From assembly GCA_009667805.1 (NCBI GenBank), contig CM019063.1:197574954-197638953 (forward strand): 64,000 nucleotides of DNA, given 5' to 3'. Shown in pieces: positions 43,243 to 54,125 of this stretch. The notes beneath the pieces are model-generated. The model saw only the letters and a program-made list of their open reading frames with translations. It was not told where the DNA came from and searched no databases. Position 1 is the stretch's first letter. Every line of letters begins with the position of its first letter. A program made the position numbers and the translations under genes. This stretch comes from Leptobrachium leishanense. Taxonomy: Eukaryota > Chordata > Amphibia > Anura > Megophryidae.

Positions 43243-43946
43243 TGTATGTGTTTTAAGAACAGTATGTCTTTTGTTGAAAGTGACCATAACTCTAACAATT
43301 GTGACAGCGTCAGTAAATAGATCTGTATGAATGTGTCTTTGTTAAACTGTGACTGTGTGTGTGGTTGTGAAATTAATATTTGACAGTCATAGAGCCACTT
43401 AAAACATAATGCTGCATAAAAGGATTGACAGGCATACAATCCATCACACATTTACACCACAAATATCCAGCCATACACTCACAACATTCTCCCTAGTACA
43501 CACAGACACACACACACTAGCAGGGTTATCCAAAGAGATTCGAAAAGTCACCGCACGTTCGGCGACTTTTCGTTCTCTTCAATACGGTTCCTTTTGCCGA
43601 TCGCATTTCGGTGACCCTGCGGTGTATTCAGCAAGCACCACAGGGTCCCCGAATTGCAGGGAAAAACTACCACAAACCCGACGAAAACGAACCACAAAAC
43701 CCGGCGAATGCACGCCGAAAAGCCACAAAAACATCTGGATTAACCTCCCGAAACCCACGGAAAAAGCCCGAGCAGGAGCCGACACCGCAGACGAGGCAGT
43801 GAATAAATTAGCAAAACCGTTTGTGTGAATGTGTGAAAAGTGAAACGCTGTTTGCAAAGAAACTACTGAGCGAAAATGTCTGAAATTTACATATGAGGTC
43901 CAATGATTGATAATAAGGAGGGCTGTTACAGAAAAAAGAAGTAAAC

Positions 43947-45195
43947 TTAACCCTTTCCCTGCTGAGGCTTTTCCCGCCCCTGTGCTGAGGTCATTTTTTA
44001 CCTGTTTTGCGCATCATGTTTAAACGTGTTTTTAAGGCTTATTTTAGTATATGACATCGACATATTATATATCGTTCTTTCCGTCAGACTCGGTAGATTC
44101 ATAATATGTCATTATTATATGTATACGTTATGTCATGTTTGTATATTATAACAAAAAATGCAATAAAATATGTATATTTCAATAATTTACAGCGTGTAAA
44201 GTGTTTTTTTCCACATTTTAACATGCGAGCAATTGCGGTTATATTTTGTATGGGGTGCGCTTGTTAAAAAAATTAGAGATGGGGTCTCGTTACATTTTTT
44301 TTGGGGGAAAATGACACCATTTTTAACAAACGCACCGCATACAAAAATCGTTAATGCAGCATCATTGTTCACATTATAATTGAAATGGGAACAATATTGC
44401 TGCATTAACAAACCAAAAAAAATAAAAAAAAAGTGTTTATTTTTTTTTTTTTAATTTTTTTTTTTTAATTTTTTTTATTTTTATTTTTCTTTTTTCTTTT
44501 TTTTTTTACAATTTTTTTTACTTTCATGTTTGGTATCGTTGGAACGGCCATGCTCTGGCCGATCCAACGATATCAAAATTTAACCCCTAACTGCCACGGA
44601 TCGGGAGATAGGGAGTTCATTGGAACTCCCTATCTCCACAGTTCGTGGCAGTTAGGGGTTAATGCTAGGACTGGCGTCATCGTGCTGCGCACGATGACGC
44701 CAGTCCTCTGGGGGAGTTCCCGGAAGCTTGGCCGACATCCAAGATGTCGGCCAGCTCCCGGAAGGATCGCAAATCGGCGCTTTTCAGCGCCGATTTGCGA
44801 TCCAGCTCCCCAGGGGTTAATGCCAGGCATCATTTGGAAGGGCAGGCTGTGCCCTTCCAAATGATGCCTGGGTTAAGCCCCTGTGAGCCGCCGATCGGGA
44901 GGGAGAGAGGTCCGAAGGACCTCCCCCCCTCCCTTTCAGGCGCCTCCTCCGCACATGCGGGGGGGCGCCTGAATTAGGTGTCATCGCGGGGGCGCGATGA
45001 CACCTAATAATGGCGGCCACTGCTCCGGATGCCGGGCTGACATCCAGGATGTCAGCCCGCACCGGAGGGGCCAGCGATCGGCCGGTACCCGGCCGAACGC
45101 TGACCCCAATGCGAGGACGCGCTCAGCGCGTCCTCCGCATACCAGCGGCAATGCTGAGGACGCGCTGAGCGCGTCCTTAGCATTGAAGTGGTTAA
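43947..45195 (+). mobile_element. Family P element (piggyBac-like, TTAA target), 1249 bp
   Basis: Bounded by TTAA (43947-43950, 45192-45195), ends CCCTTTCCCTGCTGAGG / complement of CCACTTCAATGCTAAGG. No transposase. After an AT-rich left third with a long T-run (44440-44520) the right 600 bp is a chain of perfect hairpins. Inserted within a family A copy. Confidence 0.88.
44583..45186. repeat. Serial hairpin array of the family P element
   Basis: At least eight consecutive inverted repeats with small loops: 44586-44656 (CCTAACTGCCA arms), 44668-44706 (GGACTGGCGTCATCGTGC), 44730-44752 (GGCCGACATC), 44764-44803 (GGATCGCAAATCGGCGC), 44823-44871 (22-bp perfect arms), then around 44910, 44938-44972, 44974-45007 (TTAGGTGTCATCGCG), 45032-45058 (GGGCTGACATC) and GAGGACGCGC repeats to 45178. 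Confidence 0.9.
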
Positions 45196-45650
45196 AAAAA
45201 AAAAAAATCTGACTTTTAAAAAAAAAAAATATGAAAAATGCTTAAAATATCCTAAAAAAATCTATAAATAAAGAGACACTTTACTGCAGAATTTTATAAT
45301 GAACGGTTTATTAGATATTGAATTAAAACGGGAATATTTTTAACAATGAAGCCTATGGGATTCTTTTGAATAAACTTGCCGAATTAAACCACCGAATGCC
45401 GGGGCATTAGGGGAACCTTTCACTGCTGGTTTGTGTTCTCTGAATAGCCGAAGCAGTGCTTTTTTTATGAGGATTTCACAGCCCTCGAACAGGCACCGAA
45501 CAGGCACCGTATGTGCAGGCAATTCGCCAGGATTTGGCGAATTGCCTGCTCTCTGGATAGCCGAATGGCCAGGAAAGGTAACCGAACGCTGATTTTCAGC
45601 GTTCGGTTACCTTTCTCAAGCAATTCAGATCTCTTTGAATAACCCTGTAG

Positions 45651-46280
45651 TTTTTTCTGTTCCTATGTCCATTAAACATCAGTAGCTGCTTATATTACAC
45701 TTCATTATTCTAAACAGGGGCTCTTCTATTATATCCACATAAAAATACTTATTATATTTAGAAAGAGCTGTGAAAAGTAGGAGCATATTTTATGAAAGAT
45801 CCTAAAATGTTTTCTTATTTTTTCCAAAACAGATATGTGCAACAAAACAAGCAGAGGATCATGTTGAGCAGGCACCTGGGATATCTCAAAAGCTGTGGGT
45901 ATAATTTTCATAATCACATAAATGACCAAAGTGATAGCCAGTACCTGGGGTAACTTAGCTTTTTTTTATATCCAGCCTCTTTTTAATATCACTTAACTAT
46001 GTTATAAAGCAAAATAAATGACGAATCCCTTACTAATTCACAAATAGCATAAACTATTTTCACCGGCTTTGTCTTTAATTTAGGACATTTAACTGATTTA
46101 CTGAAGACCAAATATTAAAACAAAACAAAAAAATAATATCCAGACCTTAAAGGTATATTCAAAATATTTATTTTTTTCTTCATAGTTGCATATTGGCCTC
46201 TCTTTATTTATTTTATTTTGTTGTGTTGACATCAGATTCCCAAGAGGAAGTCCCATCTCTGCTTTACTTGACCGTAGATG
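45651..46280. other. No recognisable feature; 3' side of the third receptor
   Basis: AT-rich DNA downstream of the minus-strand receptor; may include its 3' UTR. Confidence 0.35.
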
Positions 46281-47237
46281 TTATTTTGCATTGTATAGCA
46301 TAACGTTCCTTACTGATAAAGTTGGGTTCATTACCTTCTTCAAGGCTTTTTTCACTTCTTTGTTACGCAGACAATAGATTATTGGGTTGAGTAAAGGGGT
46401 CACAACCGTGTTGAAGACACCCATCACCTTACTTATATCCAATGGAGAAGATACACTAGGTCGTACATAGATAAATATCACAGTACCATATAGAATAGTG
46501 ACCACTGTAAAATGGGAAGCGCAAGTAGAGAAGGCCTTTAGTCTTCCTTTGTTTGATGCGATCTTGGAAATGGTAGAAATTATGAGCACATATGACACCA
46601 CCGTTAAAAGTAGGGACGTGAGAATGATGCTGCAAGCAAAGAAGAAGACCACAATCTCCTCCAAGAATGTGCCGTGGCATGAAAGACGAAGGAGTGGTGG
46701 GATGTCACAAAAGAAATGGTTTATTATAGCAGGGTGGCAGAATGTCAATCTAGATATCAAAAGGACCAAGAAAAACACAGATAATAAACCAACTGTCCAA
46801 CAAGCTGAAGTTGCTTGAATGCATACTTTATTGTTCATGATGGATGGATAACGTAGAGGGTTGCAAATTGCCAGGTAACGGTCAATGGCCATCACACCAA
46901 GAAGAAAAAACTCAGTTGAACCCAAAGAAAAATAGAAATAAATCTGTGTTAAGCAACTAGAGACAGATATAAATTTCCACCCCGACAAATTTGCCAAAAG
47001 TATAGGAACTATTGAGGATGTATACCAGATCTCCAGGAAGGAGAGATGACTGAGGAGAAAATACATTGGGCTATGAAGTCTGGTGTCCACATGGACCAAA
47101 CTAATGATGGCAACATTAGCAGTTACAGTCAGCAAGTAAATGCATAAGAAGACCACAAAAAGAAACAACTGAAGTTCTGCTGAGATAGCAAATCCTACAA
47201 GGAAGAATTGTGTCACATTGCTCTGATTATCCATCAT
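46281..47237 (-). CDS. Odorant receptor, class II, intact (318 aa)
   Basis: Complete single-exon odorant receptor on the minus strand. Landmarks: two N-terminal glycosylation sites N4-Q-S and N7-V-T; AN at 40-41 instead of GN in TM1; PMYFLL at 57-62; LSFLEIWYTSSIVP in TM2; Cys95; MAIDRYLAIC at 116-125; Cys167, Cys177 and Cys187 with INHFFCDIPPLLRLSC; SY at 215-216; KAFSTCASHF at 234-243; PLLNPIIY at 281-288. Two adjacent ATGs (47237 and 47234) could both start translation; the first is used here. It shares ISRL/ISKL, PLLRLSC and the LDI-K-V spacing with the first receptor, so these two appear closer to each other than to the middle one. It is about 17.4 kb from the second receptor and in the same direction. 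Confidence 0.96.
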   Translation of the reverse strand: MMDNQSNVTQFFLVGFAISAELQLFLFVVFLCIYLLTVTANVAIISLVHVDTRLHSPMYFLLSHLSFLEIWYTSSIVPILLANLSGWKFISVSSCLTQIYFYFSLGSTEFFLLGVMAIDRYLAICNPLRYPSIMNNKVCIQATSACWTVGLLSVFFLVLLISRLTFCHPAIINHFFCDIPPLLRLSCHGTFLEEIVVFFFACSIILTSLLLTVVSYVLIISTISKIASNKGRLKAFSTCASHFTVVTILYGTVIFIYVRPSVSSPLDISKVMGVFNTVVTPLLNPIIYCLRNKEVKKALKKVMNPTLSVRNVMLYNAK

Positions 47238-47486
47238 TTTATCCCTGCAAACATGATGCAGTAAGGTGGGTGATGAGAATGATGTTTAATTAATGCCAAA
47301 ATATCAGATAACAACAAAGTTCCTAGTCCACTTGCATCATTGAGCCTTGGGTACCCTGATGCTGGTTTCCCAGTTGTCCTTCCTTTCTCTACTTTTGGTA
47401 GGTACTAACTACTGCATACCGTGGACACACCACAAGACTTGTAATTTTGGAGATGCTCTGACCCAGTCATTCAACCCATAATGGGC

Positions 47487-48065
47487 TATATTCCCTAGTT
47501 GACGCTAACATGGACACGTTGAGCAGGAAAAGCTGCACGTGCAGATTTTCCCTTACCGTCTCCATGCTAACATCCTATTCTGGGGAAGGTGCTATCTCAT
47601 CACTTTGCCCCCTGGATCACAGCGCTAACCTCCCTGATACCCTCATTAGCACTTTTGTGCCACCGCGTGTATCAGCTCCTGGAGTCCATAGGACTTCCTG
47701 GATGCTTGCTTTACGGCCACGAGCTCTGTGCAAGCTCGTTCTCGCAAGATCGAGCAGCGCCGTGGAGTGATCGCGGATGGAGACTATGAATTATTTGTTC
47801 CCGGTTTCACTCTGCTCTCGGCGAGAAGCAGCGAATCAGGCCACCCTATTCACTGTGGGATGAGAAGTGAGTATGGGATTTTTTTGGGATTTAGGGACTC
47901 TTAAATGATTTTACAGTAAACTCAAGCAAGCTGCGAGGCGCAAAATGTTTTCACCCCAGTTTAGCATCAAGATCAGAATATCTTGCCAGACTTGAAATTT
48001 CCTATTGTTAGCTAAGGATTACATATCGAGAGGCTACATTAGCACCAACTATGGAATATAGCCCA
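47487..48065 (+). mobile_element. Family U element (copy 3), about 580 bp, both ends
   Basis: Ends GGGCTATATTCC inverted, AAT at each edge. Contains CTGGAGTCCATAGGACTTCC and GTGGGATGAGAAGTGAGTAT landmarks shared with the other copies. Confidence 0.85.
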
Positions 48066-48228
48066 ATATCTAGCCCATGTAGAAGTCACACAGATCTTTT
48101 CACTTACCTGTTTTCCTGGTTCAACAGATGAAATACAAGACTTGACTGTTCATTTGCTGCCTAATATATCCCACCCCTTGACTGATGCCAATGTAACCAT
48201 ATAATCAATGTTATTCACTTCATCTTTC

Positions 48229-49056
48229 AAGGGGTTATTCAAAGAGAGCCGATCTGGCCCGAAATGTCACTGAACAAGGGAATTTCCCTGTAAAGTGACA
48301 TTTCGGTGACATTCGGCTATTCACAGAGCAGGCAGTTTGCCAAATTATGGCGAACTGCAAGCAAGTACGGTGCCTGTTCGAGGGCAGTGAAATCCCCCAT
48401 AGAGAAGCAATGGTTAATCTATTCAGAGAACACCGAACAGCAGTGAAAGATTGCCGAAAAAGGCCCTGCTGTCCAGTGGTTTTATTCGGCAGGTTTATTC
48501 AGGCGAATCCCATAGGCTTCAATGTTAAAAATATTCCTGGTTTTATTCAATATCTAATGAACCGTTTATTATTTTAATCTGCATTAAAAAGTCTCTTTAT
48601 TTATTGATTTTTTTTAGGATATTTTAGGCATTTTTCGGGATTTTTTCAGCAAAAATGTTTTCCTTTTTTTAAAAAATTTTTTTTCTTTTTTCTGTAACAC
48701 GCCTTTTTATTATCATTCATAGGATATTATATGTGAATTTCAGACATTTTCATGCCGGCGTTCTCCTGCGGCTGATCGGCACTGTGTCCGGCGGCTCATC
48801 GGCTGTGTTTGGCAGCTGACCGGAGTGTTTGCAGCAGATGTTCGGCGAGTTGGCAGCAACGGGCAACGTGTTTGCGGCAGCGGCCGGCAGGTTTGCTTTG
48901 GATTTGCTTCGAGTTGGTGATGGCATTTGGCGGCCGATGCCCTGCCGTGAATGCTGAATTCACCGCAGGGTGGGGAAATTTGATTCCCCGAAGTGCAGGG
49001 AATGAGAGAGCACCGAAATGTCAGCGACATTTTGGTGCTCTCTGAATAACCCCCTT
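48229..49056 (-). mobile_element. Family A element, about 830-bp copy
   Basis: Ends AAGGGGTTATTCAAAGAGAG / complement; both subterminal hairpins present (GAAATGTCACTG and GCACCGAAATGTC). It retains the uninterrupted AGCAATGGTTAATCTATTC that is the insertion site of another element in the 51 kb copy. Confidence 0.88.
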
Positions 49057-49580
49057 AATGTATTTAATGTTGTGGCTGATCAGTGTATATGATGTATTGT
49101 ATTTTAGGAGAGTCTACTTGAAACATGAACGACTCCCATAGTAGCTATAATAGAGAATCCAGACCAGAGAAATTAAATTCAACAAATTAAAATTTCACCC
49201 ATTTATTATTAAATATGTTTTATTAAAGAACATTAGCAAAATATATAAGACTTAAAAGTATGCTAAAAAGCAATTTAAGGAATAGTTTAAGGAATTGCTT
49301 TTCTGAAACATATATAAAATAAACACAAATATTGTAAATTTATCTTATTCTGTTTTCAGTATTTTAAAATTTTTAATGTATTCATTTGTCTTTTTTGCAA
49401 TATTCAATGCCACATATGGTAACAGGAGTGATTGTGTAGCATTGAGTGGTTCAGTAGTTTTTTATTTAACAGTTTTTAACTTTAGCAGTATATCAACCCC
49501 TTCACTACCAAGTGATTTTCCAAAAAAACATTGTCAGAAACCAGTGTTTTTTTGAAAAATCATTTAAAATTAATTATACA
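49057..49580. other. No recognisable feature
   Basis: AT-rich spacer. Confidence 0.35.
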
Positions 49581-50721
49581 TTAACCCTTTCGCTGCTGAG
49601 CCATTTCACGCCTGTGTGCTGAGGTCATTTTTACCGGTTTTGCTCATCATGTTTAAACGCCATATCTTATTATATGACCCAGACATATTATATATTGTTC
49701 TTTCCGGCAGACTCGGCAGATTCATAATATATCATTATTATATGTATACGTCATGTCCTGTCTGTATATTATAACAAAAAATGCAATAAAATTTTATTTT
49801 TCAATAATTTACAACGTGTAAAGTGTTTTTTTTTTCACATTTTAACATGCGAGCATTTGCGGTTATATTTTCTATGGGCTGCGCTTGTTAAAAATATTAG
49901 AAATGGGGACTCGTTAAATTTACTTTTTGGGGGAAAATCACGCAATGTTTAACAAACGCACCCCATACAAAAATCGTTAGTGCAGCATCATTGTTCACAT
50001 TATAATTGAAATGGGAACAATATTGCTGCATTAACAAAAACAAAACAACAAAAAAAACTGTTTATTTTTTTTATTTCTTTATTTTTTTAATATTTTTTAA
50101 TTTTAATTTTAATTATTTTTTTTCTTTACATTTAACATGGTCATGTTTGGTATGGTTGGAAAGGCCATGTTCTGGCCGATCCAACGATACCAAACATTAA
50201 CTTAGCTTCCACGGATCGGGAGATAGTGGGTTCATTGGAACCCCCTATCTCCACCATTGGTGGCAGTTAGGGGTTAACTCCAAAACTGACGTCATCGCAC
50301 TATGCACGATGACGCCAGTCGTCAGGGGGAGATCCCGGAAGCTTGGCTGACATCCAAGATGTCGGCCAGCTCCAGAAAAGGATCGCTATCTGGTGCTTTG
50401 TGGCGCCGAATAGCGATCCGGTCCCCAAGGGGTTAAAGCCAGGCACGGTTTGGAAGGGCAGGCTGTGCCCTTCCAAACCGTGCCTGGTTTTGATCGCTGC
50501 CCAGAACGGAAGGGGAGGGGGAGAGGTTCAAAGGACCTCCCCCTTCCCTTTCAGGCACCTCCCCCGCACTCGCGGGAGGGGCCTGCAATAGATGTCATCA
50601 CGCCACAGCGAATCTGGCCAATCGCAGGCTGCAAAGGGAGGACGCGCTCAGCGCATCCTCCGCAGCCAACGCTACCTGTGGGTGGACGCGCCGAGCGTGT
50701 CCTCTGCAGCGAAGCTGTTAA
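49581..50721 (+). mobile_element. Family P element (TTAA target), 1141 bp
   Basis: TTAA at 49581-49584 and 50718-50721, left end CCCTTTCGCTGCTGAG. It is colinear with the 43.9 kb copy, including the AT-rich left third, and has the hairpin chain at 50201-50705, with perfect 22-bp arms at 50439-50487. Confidence 0.88.
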
Positions 50722-51635
50722 GAAATATTTGAGCATATACCCAATGTATTTCTTACTGTAAATAACCTATTTTGTCCAGTAGATGGTACCATACACTGCC
50801 AAATTGAGTTACAGCAGTTTGAGCTGCAGGTCTAATTTCTTCTTTTTTTCCTGATGTAAGGGCATCATCAGACGATTTTACACAGTTTTAGCTCTTTGGG
50901 CATTGTGCCCAGAGGGCTAAAGCTTTGGGGGCACCTTCTGCAGCCCAAAAGGAAACGAATTTCATTTGCTTTTGGGCTGCAGATCACCAGATATCGCCGA
51001 ATTGCCAGCAAATACGGTGCCTGTTTGACGACAGTAAAAGTCCCCATAGAGAAGCAATGGTTAAAGGAACACTCTAGGCTAAAAATCCCCCCTTTTTTTA
51101 AATTATATTATACCTATTGCCCTACCTAGTTATTCAGTAATTTTTTTTTTTTTTAATGTAATACTTACCCTAAAAACCACTTGTTTCCCAAGGCGTTTTT
51201 TTTTTTATACTCCCCTCCCGTCGTGGGAAATCTTCAACTTGGCTAATGGTTTACGTGAGAAGTGTGCATGCGCGCCTCTCACGTAAACCAACCAATCAGC
51301 AGGCTTCCTCCCGGCTCCATCTTCTTCTTTGATTAGTGTTACGCGCAAGAGGATGCGCGCAACACTAATCTCAGCCGCTGCCGCCAGCTACTGTGGCGAG
51401 TTGCAGACGTCATCGCGCTGAAAGTGCGATGACGTCTCCTACTCGGCAATAGTCGGCAGAAGCGGGAAATACGAATCCCACTCTGCTGACTGACAGCTGG
51501 GAGGGCGGAGTAAAGTCCTCCGCGTCTCTCAGCTGTTTCAGCCAATCGGCTGAGCGGAGGGGGCAGCAGAGGAAAAGGGCATACTTAGGACATCATGACC
51601 ACCTAAAAAAGCTTAGGTGGTCATGTTGCCTAGAG

Positions 51636-52900
51636 CAGAGGTCAAAATTTCCACTCGCCTGCTCGCATTTTAAGTGAGGGCGGGTGGAGGTTTTTCCCTG
51701 TTATCCATATTGGCATGCTACACAGCCAATACCAATAGAAGGGGTTGTTCTGCCTGTACGCACTGGTACTCAGTAATGGCACGTAACGGCAGAGCAGAGG
51801 CTCCTCCACTAAGTTGCCTTACCTGGTCTTATTGCACCAATGCAGCAACTCGGTTCCTTCACAACGCACGCTAACGCCATCTGATTGACAACTGCAAAGG
51901 GCTGGTAGGCGTGTCTACAGCTCGCCATCTCTGCCCCTTCAATAAAAAATAAAAACTGACTCCAGGATAGGCGTCCCGAGATTGTATGGCGCCGCCTGGA
52001 TTGATGGAGAGGATGCAGGCTTAATAGTCTCCCTGACGACGGTGGCAGATATACCCGGTCCTGCCTTCCACCTTTCTCTCGTTCATCTTGGCGGCGGGGG
52101 TGAATTATGCTTGAGCTGCGTTCAGGCTGCGTTGCAGGTTTTCAAAGGGATCGGAAAACGGCACCCGTTGAGATTCAAACATGAAATGCTGCGCTGCCAT
52201 TTGCCTCTCAGAGCAGCTTCAGCTGGTAGCGTTCTGTGTCAAAGCATCATCATGCACTGCTTGGTGTATAGATCTCATGTATAACATGGGTCACCTGCCC
52301 ATAGCACCTATGCATAATGCAAAAGTTAAAAATAAAATAAATTGCCTCTTAAAGTAAACAAACAATATTAAGAAATAGAGAAAAATGTCCAGAAGGGGGT
52401 AACCTTTATAATAATTGATAAATAGAAAAAGAACAATGTAAATCAAAGCATTCCCTCACAATGCTCCATCTTTATTGGACACAGAAGAACATGTATTTTC
52501 ACAAAAAAAGCAGAAAATAAACAAAACATACCCACACGAAAACCAAAAAGAGAATACAAAAGTACCAAAATTAAAACCACATACAGGACCACAATGTGCC
52601 AAGCTAGGGTATAAAATACCAAGAAGATAAAAAGAAAAGAAAATTCCCTCAGATATAAGCTTATGTTCCCTGCTAGGAAATTAGCTTTAATGAACCTATA
52701 ATCATGCGTGTTAAATAACATGTATGCCTAAAACGCTTAACATGTTTCACTGGAATACACTGGTTTCTTCAGTAGAGGCATATGTGGTCAAGAGTAAGCA
52801 GGGGGATGTGATTGTGTGAGTGAAGGTAAGGTGGGACAACTGGTGGCGAGTAACTCTTAAATCCTGGCTAGTAGCTCGGGACTTGAAATTTTGAGCCCTG
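51636..52900. mobile_element. hAT element inside the TTAA MITE, 1265 bp
   Basis: Ends CAGAGGTCAAAATTTC / complement of CAGGGCTCAAAATTTC. The duplication GCCTAGAG is exact at 51628-51635 and 52901-52908, central TA as for Buster-type hAT. No transposase. Its right part holds a Penelope-like tail. Confidence 0.92.
52725..52784 (-). ncRNA. Hammerhead-like motif in a Penelope-like tail (probably degenerate)
   Basis: Minus strand: core CUGAAGA (52774-52768), later GAAA (52750-52747) and outer stem I TATGCCT/AGGCATA (7 bp). Stem II pairs poorly and stem III is the palindrome ACATGT, so a monomer fold is doubtful. Confidence 0.5.
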
Positions 52901-53656
52901 GCCTAGAGTATCCCTTTAATCAATTCACAGTACACCGAAAAGCAGTGAAAGTTGTCGAAGAGCCCTCATGTTTGGTGGTTTCATTCGACAGGTTTATTCA
53001 GGCGAACCCCATGGGTTTCATTGTTAAAAATATCCCTGTGTTTACTCAATATCTAATAAGCGGATAATTCTTTTAATCTGCTGCAAAAGGTCTCTTTATC
53101 TATTATTTTTTTAAGGATTTTTTAGATATTTTTGGGGGGATTTTCGGCAAAAAAAATTAAATATTTTTTTTAATAGCTTTTTTTCTGTAACAAACCATTT
53201 TATTATTATTATTCGTAGGACCCTATATGTTAATTCCAGACATTTTCGTTCAGTCGTTTTTTTGCAAACAGCGCTTCAATGTTGACACTTTCAATCAATT
53301 TGTTGTTTGTTTTTACCACGTTCGTCGGCTTGCCGGCTTTTTCCAGCGTCTGGTCGGTGCTGAGCTCAGCAGATTGTCAGCTTTTTACTTGTTACGTGTT
53401 CAGCATGTTTTTTGTGGTGGTTCCAAGTGATCCGATACTTCAGATCGTATTGGCTGCATTTTTTTTTTTTTTTTGGAGCGTCACGACTCATTTGCGGTGG
53501 TTTTGTGGCAGATTTTTGAGTCCCTTCCCTGCACTCCAGGGACCCTGTGGTAAATGCTGAATTCACTGCAGGGTCAGGAAATTTGAAATTCCCAGAAGGA
53601 ACGAGAGAGCACCGAAATGTCGACGACATTTCAGTGCTCTCTGACTAACCCTAAGT

Positions 53657-53806
53657 AAAGGTTACAGAGCACTGGTGAGACCTCACTTGGAGTACTGTGT
53701 GCAGTACTGGAGACCGTATCTCCAGAAGGATATAGACATCTTAGAGAGAGTTCAGAGAAGGGCTACTAAAATGGTGTACGGCTTGAAGGAGAAAAGTTAT
53801 CAGAAA
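53657..53806 (+). pseudogene. CR1-like LINE reverse transcriptase fragment (plus strand)
   Basis: Translation [20 protein letters not shown] then [20 protein letters not shown] is the region after the palm in CR1/Rex-type LINE proteins. Its last 92 bp also occur, inverted, at 55363-55454. Confidence 0.85.
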
Positions 53807-54125
53807 GGCTAATGTCAGACGAACGCAGTCAGAGCGCACTCTGCGTCTGTGCATAATGGACGGACTGACGGAAGATATTGTAGACACCACACGGTCCGTG
53901 TTTTTTTGACGGACGTAGAAAAAAAAGGGAATTATGGGAAATAAAATTAATATGAAAAATGATAAAAATTTGAAAAGAATATGAAAAGTCATTTGTGCAT
54001 CAAGGTGCTGGACGTCGCAAATGTGCTGCGTCTGATATCTCCTCATCACTCACACAGAACGCTTCGTGGACGTGGCGCATTCTGCGCGTCCATCTAGCGG
54101 TTTTACGCTTTTGACGAACTTAGCC
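53807..54125. mobile_element. Family G-related CpG-rich MITE (diverged copy)
   Basis: Ends GGCTAATGTCAGACGAACGC and complement AGCCTA; internal GTCTGATATCTCCTC-type words are shared with family G. Shorter and divergent. Confidence 0.65.

Larger units (their letters stand above)
43521..45647 (+). mobile_element. Family A element split by a TTAA element
   Basis: Ends CAGGGTTATCCAAAGAGAT (43521) and complement (45647) with TAG duplicated at 43518-43520 and 45648-45650. The A sequence is continuous when 43947-45195 is removed. Confidence 0.92.
51061..52919. mobile_element. TTAA-target MITE (piggyBac-like) inside family A
   Basis: Inverted ends TTAAAGGAACACTCTAGGC / complement of TTAAAGGGATACTCTAGGC. 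TTAA at 51061-51064 and 52916-52919. It is split by a hAT element. Contains TGAGAAGTGTGCATGCGCG-type hairpin near 51255-51290. Confidence 0.92.
50988..53651 (-). mobile_element. Family A element split by nested insertions
   Basis: Left part 50988-51060 (GCAAATACGGTGCCTG), right part 52920-53651 ending CTCTCTGACTAACCCT. Removal of 51061-52919 restores the arrangement seen in the 48.2 kb copy. Confidence 0.85.

Noticed and set aside
42900..43828. Frames of 139-183 codons
   Set aside because: They cover family A MITE sequence repeated elsewhere with stops.
51982..52284. A 100-codon plus frame in the hAT interior
   Set aside because: No family resemblance, no splice or start context; could be captured host DNA but nothing supports a gene.
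52443..52721. Hydrophobic 92-codon minus frame
   Set aside because: T-rich Penelope-like tail; composition explains the hydrophobic residues.
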